64,000 nt of DNA from Hydrogenophaga borbori (lineage in GTDB: Bacteria > Pseudomonadota > Gammaproteobacteria > Burkholderiales > Burkholderiaceae_C): assembly GCF_003417535.1 (NCBI RefSeq), contig NZ_QVLS01000002.1:186001-250000 (forward strand). The letters are read 5' to 3'. Below, piece after piece: positions 17,365 to 26,317 of this stretch (positions are counted from its first letter, which is position 1; each line of letters starts with the position of its first letter). The notes under the pieces are model-generated. The model was given only the letters and a program-made list of their open reading frames with translations, made no database searches and had not been told where the DNA came from. The position numbers were made by a program, and so were the translations under genes.

Positions 17365-19809
17365 TCAGCCGGCGAAGGGCGGCGGCTCGGTGGCCGGCCT
17401 GTCGGTCGCGGGCAGGGGCGTGGTGGTCCCGGGCCGTGCGGGGACCAGCGCCCGCCAGGCCGCCTGCAACAGGCCCAGGCCTTGGGGCCGCTGCAATGGC
17501 GCGAGGTGTTGCGGGGCGGGCTGCAGCAGCGCGTGGCCGAACAGCTCGACCGGTGCGGCCTGGCGGCTCGATGGCTCGCGCCGGTCCAGCCGCAGCAGGG
17601 TGGGGTGCAGCGCGCGGGCCAGTTCGGCGCAGGCCTCCTCGGCCACGGCGGTGTGCTCGACGGGGGGCATGACGATATCGACGGCGAAGCGCAGCAGCTC
17701 GGGCGACTGCAGGCGGGCGGCGCTGTGGTCCTGCTCCAGCCAGGCGATCAGCAGCCCTTGGGCCAAGGGGCGCCACTCGGGCACGTCGGCGACGCCGCTG
17801 TTGTCGAGCGTGTGCAGCACGTGCGCCATCACCGCCTCGGGTTTCGTGCCTTTGGCCAGTTGGTTCAGGCCGAAGCACAGGGCGCCCACGGCCTCTTGCT
17901 CGGTGCGGGTGCCACGGGTCAAGGGACCCCGCTCCAGCCAGAGCTTCAGCAGCGTGGCCCGGGGACGCGGCGCGCGCAGCACCAGGGCGATCAGGCGCCC
18001 GCGCTGGGGTGTGGTCCACGGGGTGCCGCTGGGCAGGGCCTTCAGCAGTTGGGTCAGGCGCTCGGTGAGGGGGCCGCCGTCCAACCGGTCGAGCAGCCGC
18101 AGCGCGCTGTCGATGGGGGGCGGGGTCGGGGCGGGGAAGGCGCTCAGGGTGAACTCCACCAGCCGCTCGATGAGCGCGCGGGGGGCTTGGGGGCTGTCCG
18201 CGAGGGCCTCGATGTAGTGCAGGAGCTGCGCCTGGCGCTGCAGAGCGAGCCCGGGCGTGGCCGCGTCGTCGCGCGACAGGTAGAGGCGCACGGCGTCGTC
18301 CACCGGGCGCTTGTCGAAGGACGGCAGCCAGGACGCCATCGCCTCGCGCATGTCGTCAATGCCTTGTTCGAGCGCGAGTTGCTGCGGGGTCTTCTGACCC
18401 ATGGCTTGCAGGGCCGCCTGCACGGCCTGGGCCTGGGCGTCGTTCCCACAGACGGCGCGCAGCGATCGCATCAACGCCAGGGCGCCGCTGCCATCCAGGC
18501 CATTGGCGCCCAGCAGGCGGTGGACCTTCTGGATGTCGAGCACCAGCCGCGCCGCGAGGGCCTGCCGCTCCTCTGCCGCGCCCATGGCGCCCAGGCGCTG
18601 GATGTCCAGGGTGATGCCCCGCAGGCGAAGCCCGGCGACGCAGCCCGGGGCCTGGTGCCGCTGGGCAATCGATTCAAAGGTCTGCAGCCATTCGGCGGGG
18701 AGCGCGCCACGGGCGACCAGCTCGCCGACGCGCGCGCACAGCGCCGTCAAGACTTCGTGGGGCAGTGCGCCGCTGCGGGCTGGCGGGGCAGTGCCGAGGT
18801 GCTGTTGGGTGAGCCGGTCGAGCAGGGCCCTGCCGCAGCGTTCGATCAGATCGATTTCCTTGCCGCCTTGGTGGTGGGCGGCCAGGCTCAGGGCCGCGAG
18901 CAGGTTCGCCGCGCCGGGGATGTGCAGTGCCTGCAGTTGGTGGGCGAACCAGGCCAACTGGTCGAAACGCCCGCCACGCTCGTCGCCGGGGGGCACGAGG
19001 CAGTGCTGGCAGCCGCCGTCGTTCCACACGGTGAGTGCGGGCGGCTCGCCCGACTGCAGGGTGTCGAACGCTTGCCGCAGATCGTCGCGCTCCAGGGCCT
19101 GGCGGCGCTGCTCGGCGCTGGCGCCGAGCTGGTCCAGCAGCGCGTCGAAGGCGGGGTGGGGCGGCGGATCCTTCTCTGCTGAAAGGAACAGCGCGAGTTC
19201 ATCGGGCGACAGCCGGTTCGCCTGGGCGCAGTCGCTGGCCAAGCCCTGCAAGGCCTGCAGCAGTTGGGGGTCGATGGCCCCGCGCACCTGGCGAACGGCC
19301 TGGCCGCAGGCGAGCATGAGCCGGGGCATCTCCGGGTGATGAGGGTCTTTCAGTTGCAGCACGGTCGCCGACAGCACGAACACGGCGCTCCTCTGTCGGT
19401 GCTGGAGCAGAAACTGGCCGAGGTGCAGCAAGTGCTCCACCTGCTGCGCATTTGTCGGCGTGGCGCTGCAGTGCCAGCCGCCGTTGCCGTCCCAGATGCG
19501 CAGCACCGGGGGGCGGCTGTCGAGCAGGGCATTGAGCGTCGACTCCAAGGCCTGCGTGGCCTGCGCGAGGACCCGCTGGTCCTGGATGTTCAGCGATGCC
19601 TCCAGGAACCGGGCGTTGCGTCGGTTGGCTTCGTTGCGACTGGAGGGGCGGGGTGTGTCGGCGGCCTCGGTGCCGCTTCGGTTGATGAGGGGCTTGTGCT
19701 CGGCGCGGGGGATGGACGGTGGTTTGGGATTCGAGAAGAAGAAGGACGAGAAGCGTTGCATGTCGAGGGAAAGCGCGAGCGGAGGGGAAGCGCCTTCAGT
19801 AACCGCCAC
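17365..19809 (-). CDS. Unrecognised 814-residue protein with an internal duplication
   Basis: No family recognised. There is no signal peptide or membrane segment. A polar, Pro/Arg-rich N-terminus of about 65 residues is followed by a mostly helical body. An internal repeat is visible: residues 99-155 (RPPVLRIWDGNGGWHC) and 255-311 (EPPALTVWNDGGCQHC) share PP-L-W-GG-HC and a similar following helix. A second matched block begins CGQAV and CGRAL at about 168 and 326. Cys114 and Cys270 occupy the same place. The start is uncertain: the GTG used here has a weak site, and an ATG 16 codons later (MQRFSSFFF) is an alternative. It is 66 bp upstream of hpnD on the same strand, but nothing links it to hopanoids. 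The Pro/Thr-rich C-terminus looks disordered. Confidence 0.7.
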   Translation of the reverse strand: MAVTEGASPPLALSLDMQRFSSFFFSNPKPPSIPRAEHKPLINRSGTEAADTPRPSSRNEANRRNARFLEASLNIQDQRVLAQATQALESTLNALLDSRPPVLRIWDGNGGWHCSATPTNAQQVEHLLHLGQFLLQHRQRSAVFVLSATVLQLKDPHHPEMPRLMLACGQAVRQVRGAIDPQLLQALQGLASDCAQANRLSPDELALFLSAEKDPPPHPAFDALLDQLGASAEQRRQALERDDLRQAFDTLQSGEPPALTVWNDGGCQHCLVPPGDERGGRFDQLAWFAHQLQALHIPGAANLLAALSLAAHHQGGKEIDLIERCGRALLDRLTQQHLGTAPPARSGALPHEVLTALCARVGELVARGALPAEWLQTFESIAQRHQAPGCVAGLRLRGITLDIQRLGAMGAAEERQALAARLVLDIQKVHRLLGANGLDGSGALALMRSLRAVCGNDAQAQAVQAALQAMGQKTPQQLALEQGIDDMREAMASWLPSFDKRPVDDAVRLYLSRDDAATPGLALQRQAQLLHYIEALADSPQAPRALIERLVEFTLSAFPAPTPPPIDSALRLLDRLDGGPLTERLTQLLKALPSGTPWTTPQRGRLIALVLRAPRPRATLLKLWLERGPLTRGTRTEQEAVGALCFGLNQLAKGTKPEAVMAHVLHTLDNSGVADVPEWRPLAQGLLIAWLEQDHSAARLQSPELLRFAVDIVMPPVEHTAVAEEACAELARALHPTLLRLDRREPSSRQAAPVELFGHALLQPAPQHLAPLQRPQGLGLLQAAWRALVPARPGTTTPLPATDRPATEPPPFAG

Positions 19810-19840
19810 GTCCCGCGCGGCTCATCACCTTTCCCTCACC

Positions 19841-20341
19841 TCAGTAGGTCACCGTCAGCACCACGCTGTCGCTGTAGCTGCCGGCCGGCACGCTCTGGTT
19901 GGCGGGTAGGCGGCCGTAGACGGTGTGCGACTTGCTGCCCGGCAGGCACACCAGGTTGAGCAGGCTGGTGGTGATGGTGCCGCCGGTGGTGGGACCGCTG
20001 GCGCCGCCATCGCCCCAGGGCTGCTGGCGCAGGCTGTCGCTGAACAGGCCGTAGGCCAGGCGGCCCGCGCCGGCGGCCAGTTGCCGCTGGGCGCCGCTGG
20101 CGTGGTCGCCCACGGACAGCGAGAGCGTGTAGCTGCTCTTGCAGGCGAGCAGCAGGTACTGGGGCGTGCAGGTGACCAGCACGGCCGCGCTGCTGTCGGC
20201 GCGCGCGCCGCCTGGCGAGGTGTAGTTGCCGAAGGCCAGGGCCGTGGCGCTCACGCTGCAGCTCTGCGCCCGGGCGGCGGTGCCGCAGAGCAGGGCGGTC
20301 AGCAGCAGGAGCAGTGCGCGCAGGAGGGGCTTGGTGTTCAT
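19841..20341 (-). CDS. Spore coat U domain pilus subunit (probable tip or minor subunit)
   Basis: A 166-residue secreted protein with a signal peptide ending GTAARAQ, followed by a spore coat U (SCPU) domain. It begins CSVSATALAFGNYTSP and ends with the beta-strand signature GSYSDSVVLTVTY expected of chaperone-usher pilins. It contains four Cys instead of the usual two. Its start codon overlaps the usher stop codon (ATGA), and it is the last gene of the operon. Its distal position and divergence from the first-gene pilin suggest a tip or minor subunit. Confidence 0.85.
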   Translation of the reverse strand: MNTKPLLRALLLLLTALLCGTAARAQSCSVSATALAFGNYTSPGGARADSSAAVLVTCTPQYLLLACKSSYTLSLSVGDHASGAQRQLAAGAGRLAYGLFSDSLRQQPWGDGGASGPTTGGTITTSLLNLVCLPGSKSHTVYGRLPANQSVPAGSYSDSVVLTVTY

Positions 20342-22632
20342 GGTGTGCAGGTGAATGGGCCCAGGGTGGCGGCGGCGCCCAGGGTCGGTGCGAGCGCAAA
20401 GCTCACCCGGCACAGGCCCTGCGGGCCTTCGACGCGCAGGGTGTTGAAGTCGTCGAGATCGGTGAGCCAGACCTGGCCGCCGTGGGCGAAGGGCGCGCCT
20501 TCGTCGCCGGCCGGGGCGCCACCGGGCGCGCGGTAGGCGCGCGCGCCCGGTGGCACGGGGCTGCCGTCGGGCAGGCGCACGCTGACCAGCGCCGAGCGCG
20601 TGCGCCGGGCAGGGAAGCGCACGCGCACCACGGTCTGCGCGGGCGGGCGCACCTGCAGCTCGGGCACGCCCAGCACCACGTCCAGCGGCAGCACGTCGGC
20701 GGCCACGCCCAGGGTGTTCTCTTGCCAGGGCTGCAGGCCCCAGACCCAGGCCTGGCCTTTGGCGTCGGTGACGGCGGTGTCGCGGTGGTTGAGGCGCACG
20801 CCCACGCCGCCCATGCCCTCGATTTCCACGCGCGCGGCGGCGGCCTCGCCGATGGTGCGGCCCAGCATGGGCTGGCCGCCAATCCACAACACGCCGCCCT
20901 GCGCCGCGACGCGCAGGTGGGCCTCGGGGTCGTGGCGCCATTTCGTGGCTTGCGCTTCCACACGGCCGAGTTGGCCCAGCCAGCTCACGCCGGCCAGGGC
21001 GCTCAGCGCGTCGCTGCCCCCCTGCAGGCGCCAGCCCAGGCCGCCGGCGTCGGGCTCGCTGCGCTGCGCCTGCACGGTGAGGCCGGCGTCCGCGCCGGCC
21101 TGCGCGCGCGCGGCCAGCGTGGTGTCGGGGCTCAGCGCGCGGGTGAGCAGCAGGGCCGCGCTGAACTGGCCGTCGCGCCGGTACAGGCTCAGGCCGGCGT
21201 GCCAGTGCGCGCCCAGGCGGCGCTGCAGGCCGGCGGTGAGCACGCGTGTGTCCTGCCCCTGGGCGCCGCGCTGCCACACCAGGCCGGCGGACAGGCTGGT
21301 CTGGCCGATGCCGGTGCCGGCGAACAGGGTGGTGCGCCGCTGCGGCAGGCGCGAACCGTCGAGCGAGCGGAAGCCGGTGCCGGCGGTGTCGATCGTGGCG
21401 CTCAGGCTGCCGGCGCGCGCCACGCGCTCGAAGCCGATGGCGGTGCGCTGGCCGGCGCCGGTGCCGTCGGCCTGGCTGCGCCCGAGCTGCAGGCTGAGCA
21501 CGCCCGCGCCCGCCACCACCCAATGCGCGCCCAGGTGCACGGCGCGCACGGCCTGGCCCGCCTCGGCGCGGCCCAGCAGGGTGAGCGTGTCGCTCAGTCC
21601 GTGGCGCAGGCTGCCGGCGATAAAACCGCCACCGTAGGTGTCGCTGGCAGAGGCGTAGCCGCGGCGCAGCACGCCGGCCTCCGCGCAGTGCTCGCTCAGG
21701 CCCTGGCGCAGCAGGCGCGGGCTGCTGTAGTAGGGCACCACCTGCACGCGCTCCACACCCAGCAGGTCGCGCTGCACCACGCGGATCTCGCCCGCGCCGG
21801 TCACGCCGGGCAACTGATCCAGGGTGTAGTTGCCCGGCCCCACCTGGGCGCTGCCGGCCGGGCGGTTGTCGATCAGCAGGTCCACGCCGCTGGGCACCTG
21901 CGCGCTGCCCGACACCGAGGGCAGGGGCTGGGTGACGAGGTCGGGGCGCAGGCTGAAGTCGGTGCCGTATTGCGCGCCGGCGAAGCGCAGCGCGGGCGCA
22001 AGCTCGCCGCCGCAGGTGATGGCGTCGCCCAGGCTGGTGCGCCACAGGCCGTTGGGGTCGCTGTGCTGCAGGCTGGTGTCCAGCCGCTGCCAGCGCGGCA
22101 GTCCGGCCGGGTTGGCGCCGGCGCGCAGCACACCGCTGGCGCGCGCCAGGCCGCCGGTGCTCCAGCCGAAGCCGCGCAGGTCGAGCAGGGCGGCGGTGCT
22201 GCTCTGGCCGCCGCTGCGTTCGGCGTTCACGCTGTAGTCCATGGCCAGGCCGGGCAGGGGCTCCATCAGCGGCGCCTCGCTGTCGCTGCGACCGTCCAGG
22301 CGCAGGCGCTGGGCCAGGAACTGCTCGGGCGGCGCCTGCAGCGCCAGCCGCTGCTGGGCCTTGTCGAAGCGGGGCGACCAGTTCTGCAGGCCATGGTGCG
22401 CCACGCCGGCGATGGTGCGCGGCGGATCGGCGGGGCGCAGGCGCCAGCGCGCCAGGGTCTCGGCCGTGGCGTACCAGCGGCCGTCGTCCTCCATCAGCGG
22501 CGCGAAGCCGTCGACGCGTTCGCCGTTGAGCCAGACCTCCAGCAGGCGCGGCGCGGGTTCGGCCCGCGCGGGTGTGAGCGCGCCGCACAGGCCGATGGCG
22601 AGCAGCAGGGCCTCAACGCGGCGCCACCGCAT
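20338..22632 (-). CDS. Fimbrial outer-membrane usher protein
   Basis: A 764-residue usher. A signal peptide (MRWRRVEALLLAIGL, cleaved near PARAEP) precedes an N-terminal chaperone-binding domain (LLEVWLNGERVDG), a 24-strand-type beta-barrel and a plug region (SGVDLLIDNRPAGSAQVGPG). Small C-terminal beta-domains complete the protein. It forms the pore through which chaperone-bound pilins are assembled at the cell surface. The start chosen gives a normal signal peptide and overlaps the chaperone gene end by 20 bp. It is slightly shorter than FimD/PapC ushers, as is common for archaic-type ushers. Confidence 0.9.
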   Translation of the reverse strand: MRWRRVEALLLAIGLCGALTPARAEPAPRLLEVWLNGERVDGFAPLMEDDGRWYATAETLARWRLRPADPPRTIAGVAHHGLQNWSPRFDKAQQRLALQAPPEQFLAQRLRLDGRSDSEAPLMEPLPGLAMDYSVNAERSGGQSSTAALLDLRGFGWSTGGLARASGVLRAGANPAGLPRWQRLDTSLQHSDPNGLWRTSLGDAITCGGELAPALRFAGAQYGTDFSLRPDLVTQPLPSVSGSAQVPSGVDLLIDNRPAGSAQVGPGNYTLDQLPGVTGAGEIRVVQRDLLGVERVQVVPYYSSPRLLRQGLSEHCAEAGVLRRGYASASDTYGGGFIAGSLRHGLSDTLTLLGRAEAGQAVRAVHLGAHWVVAGAGVLSLQLGRSQADGTGAGQRTAIGFERVARAGSLSATIDTAGTGFRSLDGSRLPQRRTTLFAGTGIGQTSLSAGLVWQRGAQGQDTRVLTAGLQRRLGAHWHAGLSLYRRDGQFSAALLLTRALSPDTTLAARAQAGADAGLTVQAQRSEPDAGGLGWRLQGGSDALSALAGVSWLGQLGRVEAQATKWRHDPEAHLRVAAQGGVLWIGGQPMLGRTIGEAAAARVEIEGMGGVGVRLNHRDTAVTDAKGQAWVWGLQPWQENTLGVAADVLPLDVVLGVPELQVRPPAQTVVRVRFPARRTRSALVSVRLPDGSPVPPGARAYRAPGGAPAGDEGAPFAHGGQVWLTDLDDFNTLRVEGPQGLCRVSFALAPTLGAAATLGPFTCTP

Positions 22633-23305
22633 CGACCACCCCGCGAAGCGGCCCCGCGCTGGTGTCGGCGTCGTAGCGCGTGGTGGCGGCCGACCAGCCG
22701 GCCGGCAGCGTCCAGCGGCACCACTGGCCGGGCAAGGCGTAGCAGGGGCCGAAGTGGGTGCTGCCGCCCTGGTCCGACAGGAGTTGCAGGCCATGCACGT
22801 GCAGGTGGCGCCCGCCGGCGTTGTGCAGCTCCAGCGTGTCGCCGTGGCGCCGCCACTGCGGCTGGGCCGCCGGCGTGGCCACGCCGGTGACGAACACCGG
22901 CAGGCTCACGCGCAGCAGCAGCTGCACGCCGTCGTCGACGTCCCCAGGCGTGGGCACCTGGCTCAGCCAGAGGCGGTGGCTGCGCTCCACGCCCGACTCC
23001 ACCGCCTGGCGCAGGCCCACGCGCACCACCTGGGTGGCGCCTGGCGCGAGCTCGAAGATGGGCGGGTTGACGATGAGCGCCTGCGTGGGCTTGAGCCGGT
23101 CGGCCCCGCCGTCCTGGCTCCAATCGAAGGCCTCGGCCTGCAGCAGCAGGGGGCGGGTGGTGGGGTTGTGCACCGTCAGCTGCGAGGCCGGGGCGCGGCT
23201 GCCCAGCTCCAGCCGCACGGGCCGCACCTGGAAGGCCGACGCGGCCGGCGGGAAGGCCAGCGCGAGAACCACTGGCGCGAGCAGCGGGGCGAGCAGGCGC
23301 TTCAT
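22613..23305 (-). CDS. Periplasmic pilus assembly chaperone
   Basis: A 230-residue PapD/FimC-like chaperone. It has a signal peptide (LALAFPPAASA), then the N-terminal Ig-like domain beginning FQVRPVRLELG with the conserved LTVHNPTTRPL and the hydrophobic donor-strand region LIVNPPIFELAPGATQVVRVGL. The smaller C-terminal domain is less conserved and contains two nearby Cys. It caps pilin subunits in the periplasm and hands them to the usher encoded next in the operon. Confidence 0.9.
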   Translation of the reverse strand: MKRLLAPLLAPVVLALAFPPAASAFQVRPVRLELGSRAPASQLTVHNPTTRPLLLQAEAFDWSQDGGADRLKPTQALIVNPPIFELAPGATQVVRVGLRQAVESGVERSHRLWLSQVPTPGDVDDGVQLLLRVSLPVFVTGVATPAAQPQWRRHGDTLELHNAGGRHLHVHGLQLLSDQGGSTHFGPCYALPGQWCRWTLPAGWSAATTRYDADTSAGPLRGVVDAVAPR

Positions 23306-23318
23306 GCCGGACCCCGCC

Positions 23319-23816
23319 TCAGTAGGTGGCGGTCACGGTGATGGTGTCGGCGTAGACACCCACCGTGGCGGTGGCGCTGGACGGCACCCGACCGTACACG
23401 GTGAAGGACTGCAGCAGGCCGGTACCGGTGCTGCTGTTGAACACGGTGCCGTTGGTGCCATCGCCCCACAGCTGGGTGCGCCCGGCGTCGCGGTAGAGGC
23501 GGTAGGCCAGGGTGTCAGTGCCGCTGGTCATGCGCCGGTCGGCCACCGTGGCGCCACTGCCCGTGCCGGCGTCGAGCGAGAGGCTGTAGGGGGTGCCCAC
23601 GGTGCAGGTGGCGGTGACGACGGTGCTGCTGTCGGCCTGCACGCCGGGCGACACGATGCCGAATGCCAGGGGAATGCCGCCGACCACCGTGCAACTGGCC
23701 AGCACGGTGGCCGTGACGCCGAAGGTGGCGCTGCTTTGCGCGAGCGCGGGCAGCGCGGCCAGGCACAGGCCGGCGGCGGCCAGGGTGCGGCGGATGGGGG
23801 TGTGACAGCGGGACAT
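23319..23816 (-). CDS. Spore coat U domain major pilin
   Basis: A 165-residue secreted pilin of the spore coat U family. The signal peptide ends ALPALAQ and the mature protein starts SSATFGVTATVLASC. It contains two visible paired Cys in the N-terminal half and ends in the strand VYADTITVTATY used for chaperone and donor-strand contacts. The start was set at the ATG 7-8 nt behind a perfect AGGAGG; the frame stays open upstream but through the likely promoter. First in the pilin-chaperone-usher-pilin operon, it is presumably the main shaft subunit of an archaic Csu-like pilus. Confidence 0.88.
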   Translation of the reverse strand: MSRCHTPIRRTLAAAGLCLAALPALAQSSATFGVTATVLASCTVVGGIPLAFGIVSPGVQADSSTVVTATCTVGTPYSLSLDAGTGSGATVADRRMTSGTDTLAYRLYRDAGRTQLWGDGTNGTVFNSSTGTGLLQSFTVYGRVPSSATATVGVYADTITVTATY

Positions 23817-23960
23817 GGCGACCTCCTGGACAGACATCGAGACCTCGGCCGCACGGTCCGGGTGGGGTGCGTGCCTGTCTGCGATCTCGGAGGCCCGCAA
23901 TCTATCTTTTGAGGGCGCGCGTTTCGGGCAGAGGTTTTCTTGAGGTTTGACGCCAAGTCG

Positions 23961-24008
23961 CAAGCTTTCCCGGCATGCGGTGGCGCGCGCCGTCAAGGTT
24001 TCCCGGCA
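23961..24008. repeat. Two 15-bp direct repeats upstream of the pilus operon
   Basis: CAAGCTTTCCCGGCA (23961-23975) and CAAGGTTTCCCGGCA (23994-24008) differ at one base and lie 33 bp apart. A TTGACG/CGTCAA pair also flanks the first copy. They sit about 150-190 bp upstream of the pilin start codon, within the region that should hold its promoter, and end just after the preceding thioesterase gene. A regulator-binding role is inference. Confidence 0.5.
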
Positions 24009-24024
24009 GGCCGGGCGGCGCGGC

Positions 24025-24507
24025 TCAGCTCGCCTGGCGAAGGGCCTCGGTGCGCTGCGCGAACTCCTGGCGCAGCTGCTTGCGCACGCGCGCGGCGGCC
24101 TGGCGGCGGTGCTCGTCGGGCGTGGCGGGCTTGAGCGGTGGCACCGGCACGGGCTTGCCGCCGTCGTCCACCGCCACCATGGTGAAGAAGCAGCTGTTGG
24201 CGTGGCGCACCACCTGCGAGCGGATGTTCTCGGCCACGACCTTGATGCCGACCTCCATGGACGAGGTGCCGGTGTGGTTGATGGACGCCAGGAAGGTGAC
24301 GAGCTCGCCCACGTGGATGGGCTGCAGGAACATCACCTGGTCCACCGAGAGCGTGACCACGTAGCGCCCCGCGTAGCGGCTGGCGCAGGCGTAGGCCACC
24401 TGGTCCAGCAGCTTGAGGATGGTGCCGCCGTGCACATTGCCCGAGAAGTTGGCCATGTCGGGCGTCATGAGCACGGTCATGCTCAGCTGGTGGGAGGGGA
24501 GGTCCAT
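24025..24507 (-). CDS. Acyl-CoA thioesterase (hotdog fold, YciA/BACH-like)
   Basis: A 160-residue single hotdog-domain protein. The core helix motif NFSGNVHGGTILKLLDQVAY (about residues 17-36) carries the Asn and Asp typical of this thioesterase group, and the strand region VDQVMFLQPIHVGELV follows. It would hydrolyse acyl-CoA to free acid and CoA in the cytoplasm. The C-terminus is a charged helix. The ATG chosen begins the conserved MDLPSHQLSMTVLM. It is not part of the PKS locus and its acyl specificity is not visible. Confidence 0.87.
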   Translation of the reverse strand: MDLPSHQLSMTVLMTPDMANFSGNVHGGTILKLLDQVAYACASRYAGRYVVTLSVDQVMFLQPIHVGELVTFLASINHTGTSSMEVGIKVVAENIRSQVVRHANSCFFTMVAVDDGGKPVPVPPLKPATPDEHRRQAAARVRKQLRQEFAQRTEALRQAS

Positions 24508-24595
24508 GGCCGGTTCGATGGGGTGCGCGCGGGGTGCGCCAATGTACACGGCACGGGGGCCCCGCCGGCGCGGGGGCCGGCGGGGGCGGGCGGCC

Positions 24596-26317
24596 TCAGG
24601 CCAGCGCGGCGCTGGGGTGGGGCGCGGCGCTGGTGCCCGTGCGGGCGGCGCCGCGCAGCATCGCCACCAGCGCGCGCGCGTCGGCGGGCACCGTGTCGCC
24701 GCGCCAGACCACGTGCTGGTCGGGGCGGCAGAGCAGCAGCGCGTGGCGGTACTCGGGCGGGCGCCGCGCTTCGCGAGAGACATCCAGCACCGTCAGCGGC
24801 ACGCCGGCCTCGGCGGCGGCGTCGAGCAGCGGCTGGGCCTCGGTGTCGGCCTGCGCGAGCAGCAGCGTGTAGCCGGCGCCGAAGGCGTCGTAGAGCGATC
24901 GGCCGTCGGCCAGCCAGAAGTGCGGCGCGCGGCAGCCCGGCACCGTGGAGGGCGTGAAGTCACCCATGGTGTAGGCCGGCGGCGCCTCGCCATCGGCCGC
25001 GATGATGGGCGAGCCGCTGTAGTAGTAGCCGTAATTCAGGCCCGCGCAGCAGAACTGCTGCACGTTGAGCTGGTAGGCCTCGTCGCCGATGAGGGCGCGC
25101 GCCGCCGCGCCGGCCGCGTCGTTGGCTTCGATGTTCGGCGGCACCGCGCTGCGCGCCTTGATCATCTTCTGCGCGTGGTCCATGGCGAAGCGCGACACCT
25201 GTTCGGTGATGGGCTGGCGTTCGGCCTCGTAGGCGTCGAGCATGGACGGGTCGGCCCAGCCCTGCACCTGCGCGGCCAGCAGCCACGACAGGTTGAGCGC
25301 GTCCGCGATGCCCGCGTTCATGCCGTAGCCGGCATAGGGCACCCACAGGTGGGCGGCGTCGCCGGCGATAAAGGCGCGCCGGTCGCGGAAGCGGTCGGCC
25401 ACCAGGCGGCGGCCCACCCAGTCCTCCTTGGAGATGACCTCGTACTGGAAGTCGTCACCCACGCCCAGGATGTGGCGGATGCTCTGGTCGCGGTCCACCG
25501 AATCGAACTCGGTCTCGTGCGGGTTGAGGTGGTTGTGCACCAGCCAGGTCTCGCGGCCGTCGATGGCGAAGGCCGTGCCGCAGCGGCGGGGGTTCACCGA
25601 GTAGTAGCACCAGGCGGGCTTGCCGGGCAGGCGGCTCAGCAGGTCCTTGGCACGGATGTAGGTGGACTGCACGCGCTGGATCACGGCCGTGCCCTCGAAC
25701 CGCGCGCCGATGGCCTTTCGCACGCCGGAGGAGCCGCCGTCGCAGCCGACCAGGAAGCGCGCGCGCACGCGGCGCGGGGTGCCACCGTCCAGGCCGACGA
25801 GCGTGGCCGTGACGCCATCGGCGTCCTGTTCGAAGCCGTCCACGCGCGTGCGGTTGAGCAGGGTCACGTTCGGCAGCGCCGCCGCGTGCTCCAGCAGGAT
25901 GGGCTCCAGGTAGATCTGGTTGATGCGGTGCGGTGGCTCGGCGGTGGGCCACCAGGTGTCGGGGCCGCCGTTGTCGACGAAACGCTCCAGCCGGTTCGGG
26001 ATGGGGATGCGGGTGAGCTCGATGCCCGTCATGGCGGTGCGGAACACCACGTCGTTGGGGTGTTCATCGGGCAGGCCCGCCTGGCGCAGCCGGTCGGCCA
26101 CGCCGAGCTGACGGAAGCGCTCCATGGTGCGCGAGGCCACATGGTTGCACTTCACGCTGGGCGGCTCCTTGTAGGCGCGCAGCTCGGCGATGGTGACGCG
26201 CACGCCGCGCGCGGCAAGGTCCATGGCGAGCGTCAGGCCGACGGGGCCGGCGCCCACGATGAGCACGTCGGTGGACGACGCGCTGGTCGGGTCGGTCAGG
26301 GGGGCGGAGGGGTTCAT
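24596..26317 (-). CDS. FAD-dependent aromatic hydroxylase (class A flavoprotein monooxygenase)
   Basis: A 573-residue monooxygenase of the phenol/PheA-TfdB/MhpA type. Seen: the ADP-binding motif VLIVGAGPVGLTLAMDLA (about 18-35), the DG-type motif RARFLVGCDGGSSGVRKAIG, and the flavin-contact GD motif RAFIAGDAAHLWVPYAGYGM. A thioredoxin-like C-terminal domain follows. These enzymes add one oxygen atom to phenolic or other aromatic rings with NAD(P)H. The start codon overlaps the stop of the Bug receptor gene by 4 bp (ATGA), so uptake and oxidation are coupled. The substrate is unknown. Confidence 0.9.
   Translation of the reverse strand: MNPSAPLTDPTSASSTDVLIVGAGPVGLTLAMDLAARGVRVTIAELRAYKEPPSVKCNHVASRTMERFRQLGVADRLRQAGLPDEHPNDVVFRTAMTGIELTRIPIPNRLERFVDNGGPDTWWPTAEPPHRINQIYLEPILLEHAAALPNVTLLNRTRVDGFEQDADGVTATLVGLDGGTPRRVRARFLVGCDGGSSGVRKAIGARFEGTAVIQRVQSTYIRAKDLLSRLPGKPAWCYYSVNPRRCGTAFAIDGRETWLVHNHLNPHETEFDSVDRDQSIRHILGVGDDFQYEVISKEDWVGRRLVADRFRDRRAFIAGDAAHLWVPYAGYGMNAGIADALNLSWLLAAQVQGWADPSMLDAYEAERQPITEQVSRFAMDHAQKMIKARSAVPPNIEANDAAGAAARALIGDEAYQLNVQQFCCAGLNYGYYYSGSPIIAADGEAPPAYTMGDFTPSTVPGCRAPHFWLADGRSLYDAFGAGYTLLLAQADTEAQPLLDAAAEAGVPLTVLDVSREARRPPEYRHALLLCRPDQHVVWRGDTVPADARALVAMLRGAARTGTSAAPHPSAALA

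Noticed and set aside
15122..18019. A 965-codon minus-strand frame that would extend hpnE upstream through hpnD
   Set aside because: Only its last 437 codons are HpnE. The upstream part is out of frame with hpnD and has no similarity to a protein family. The GTGA overlap with hpnD gives the proper HpnE start.
23817..24024. Possible cyclic-di-GMP riboswitch upstream of the pilus operon
   Set aside because: The repeats suggested an RNA structure, but I could not find the conserved GEMM core or its tetraloop-receptor pairing; the region is better described as repeats of unknown role.
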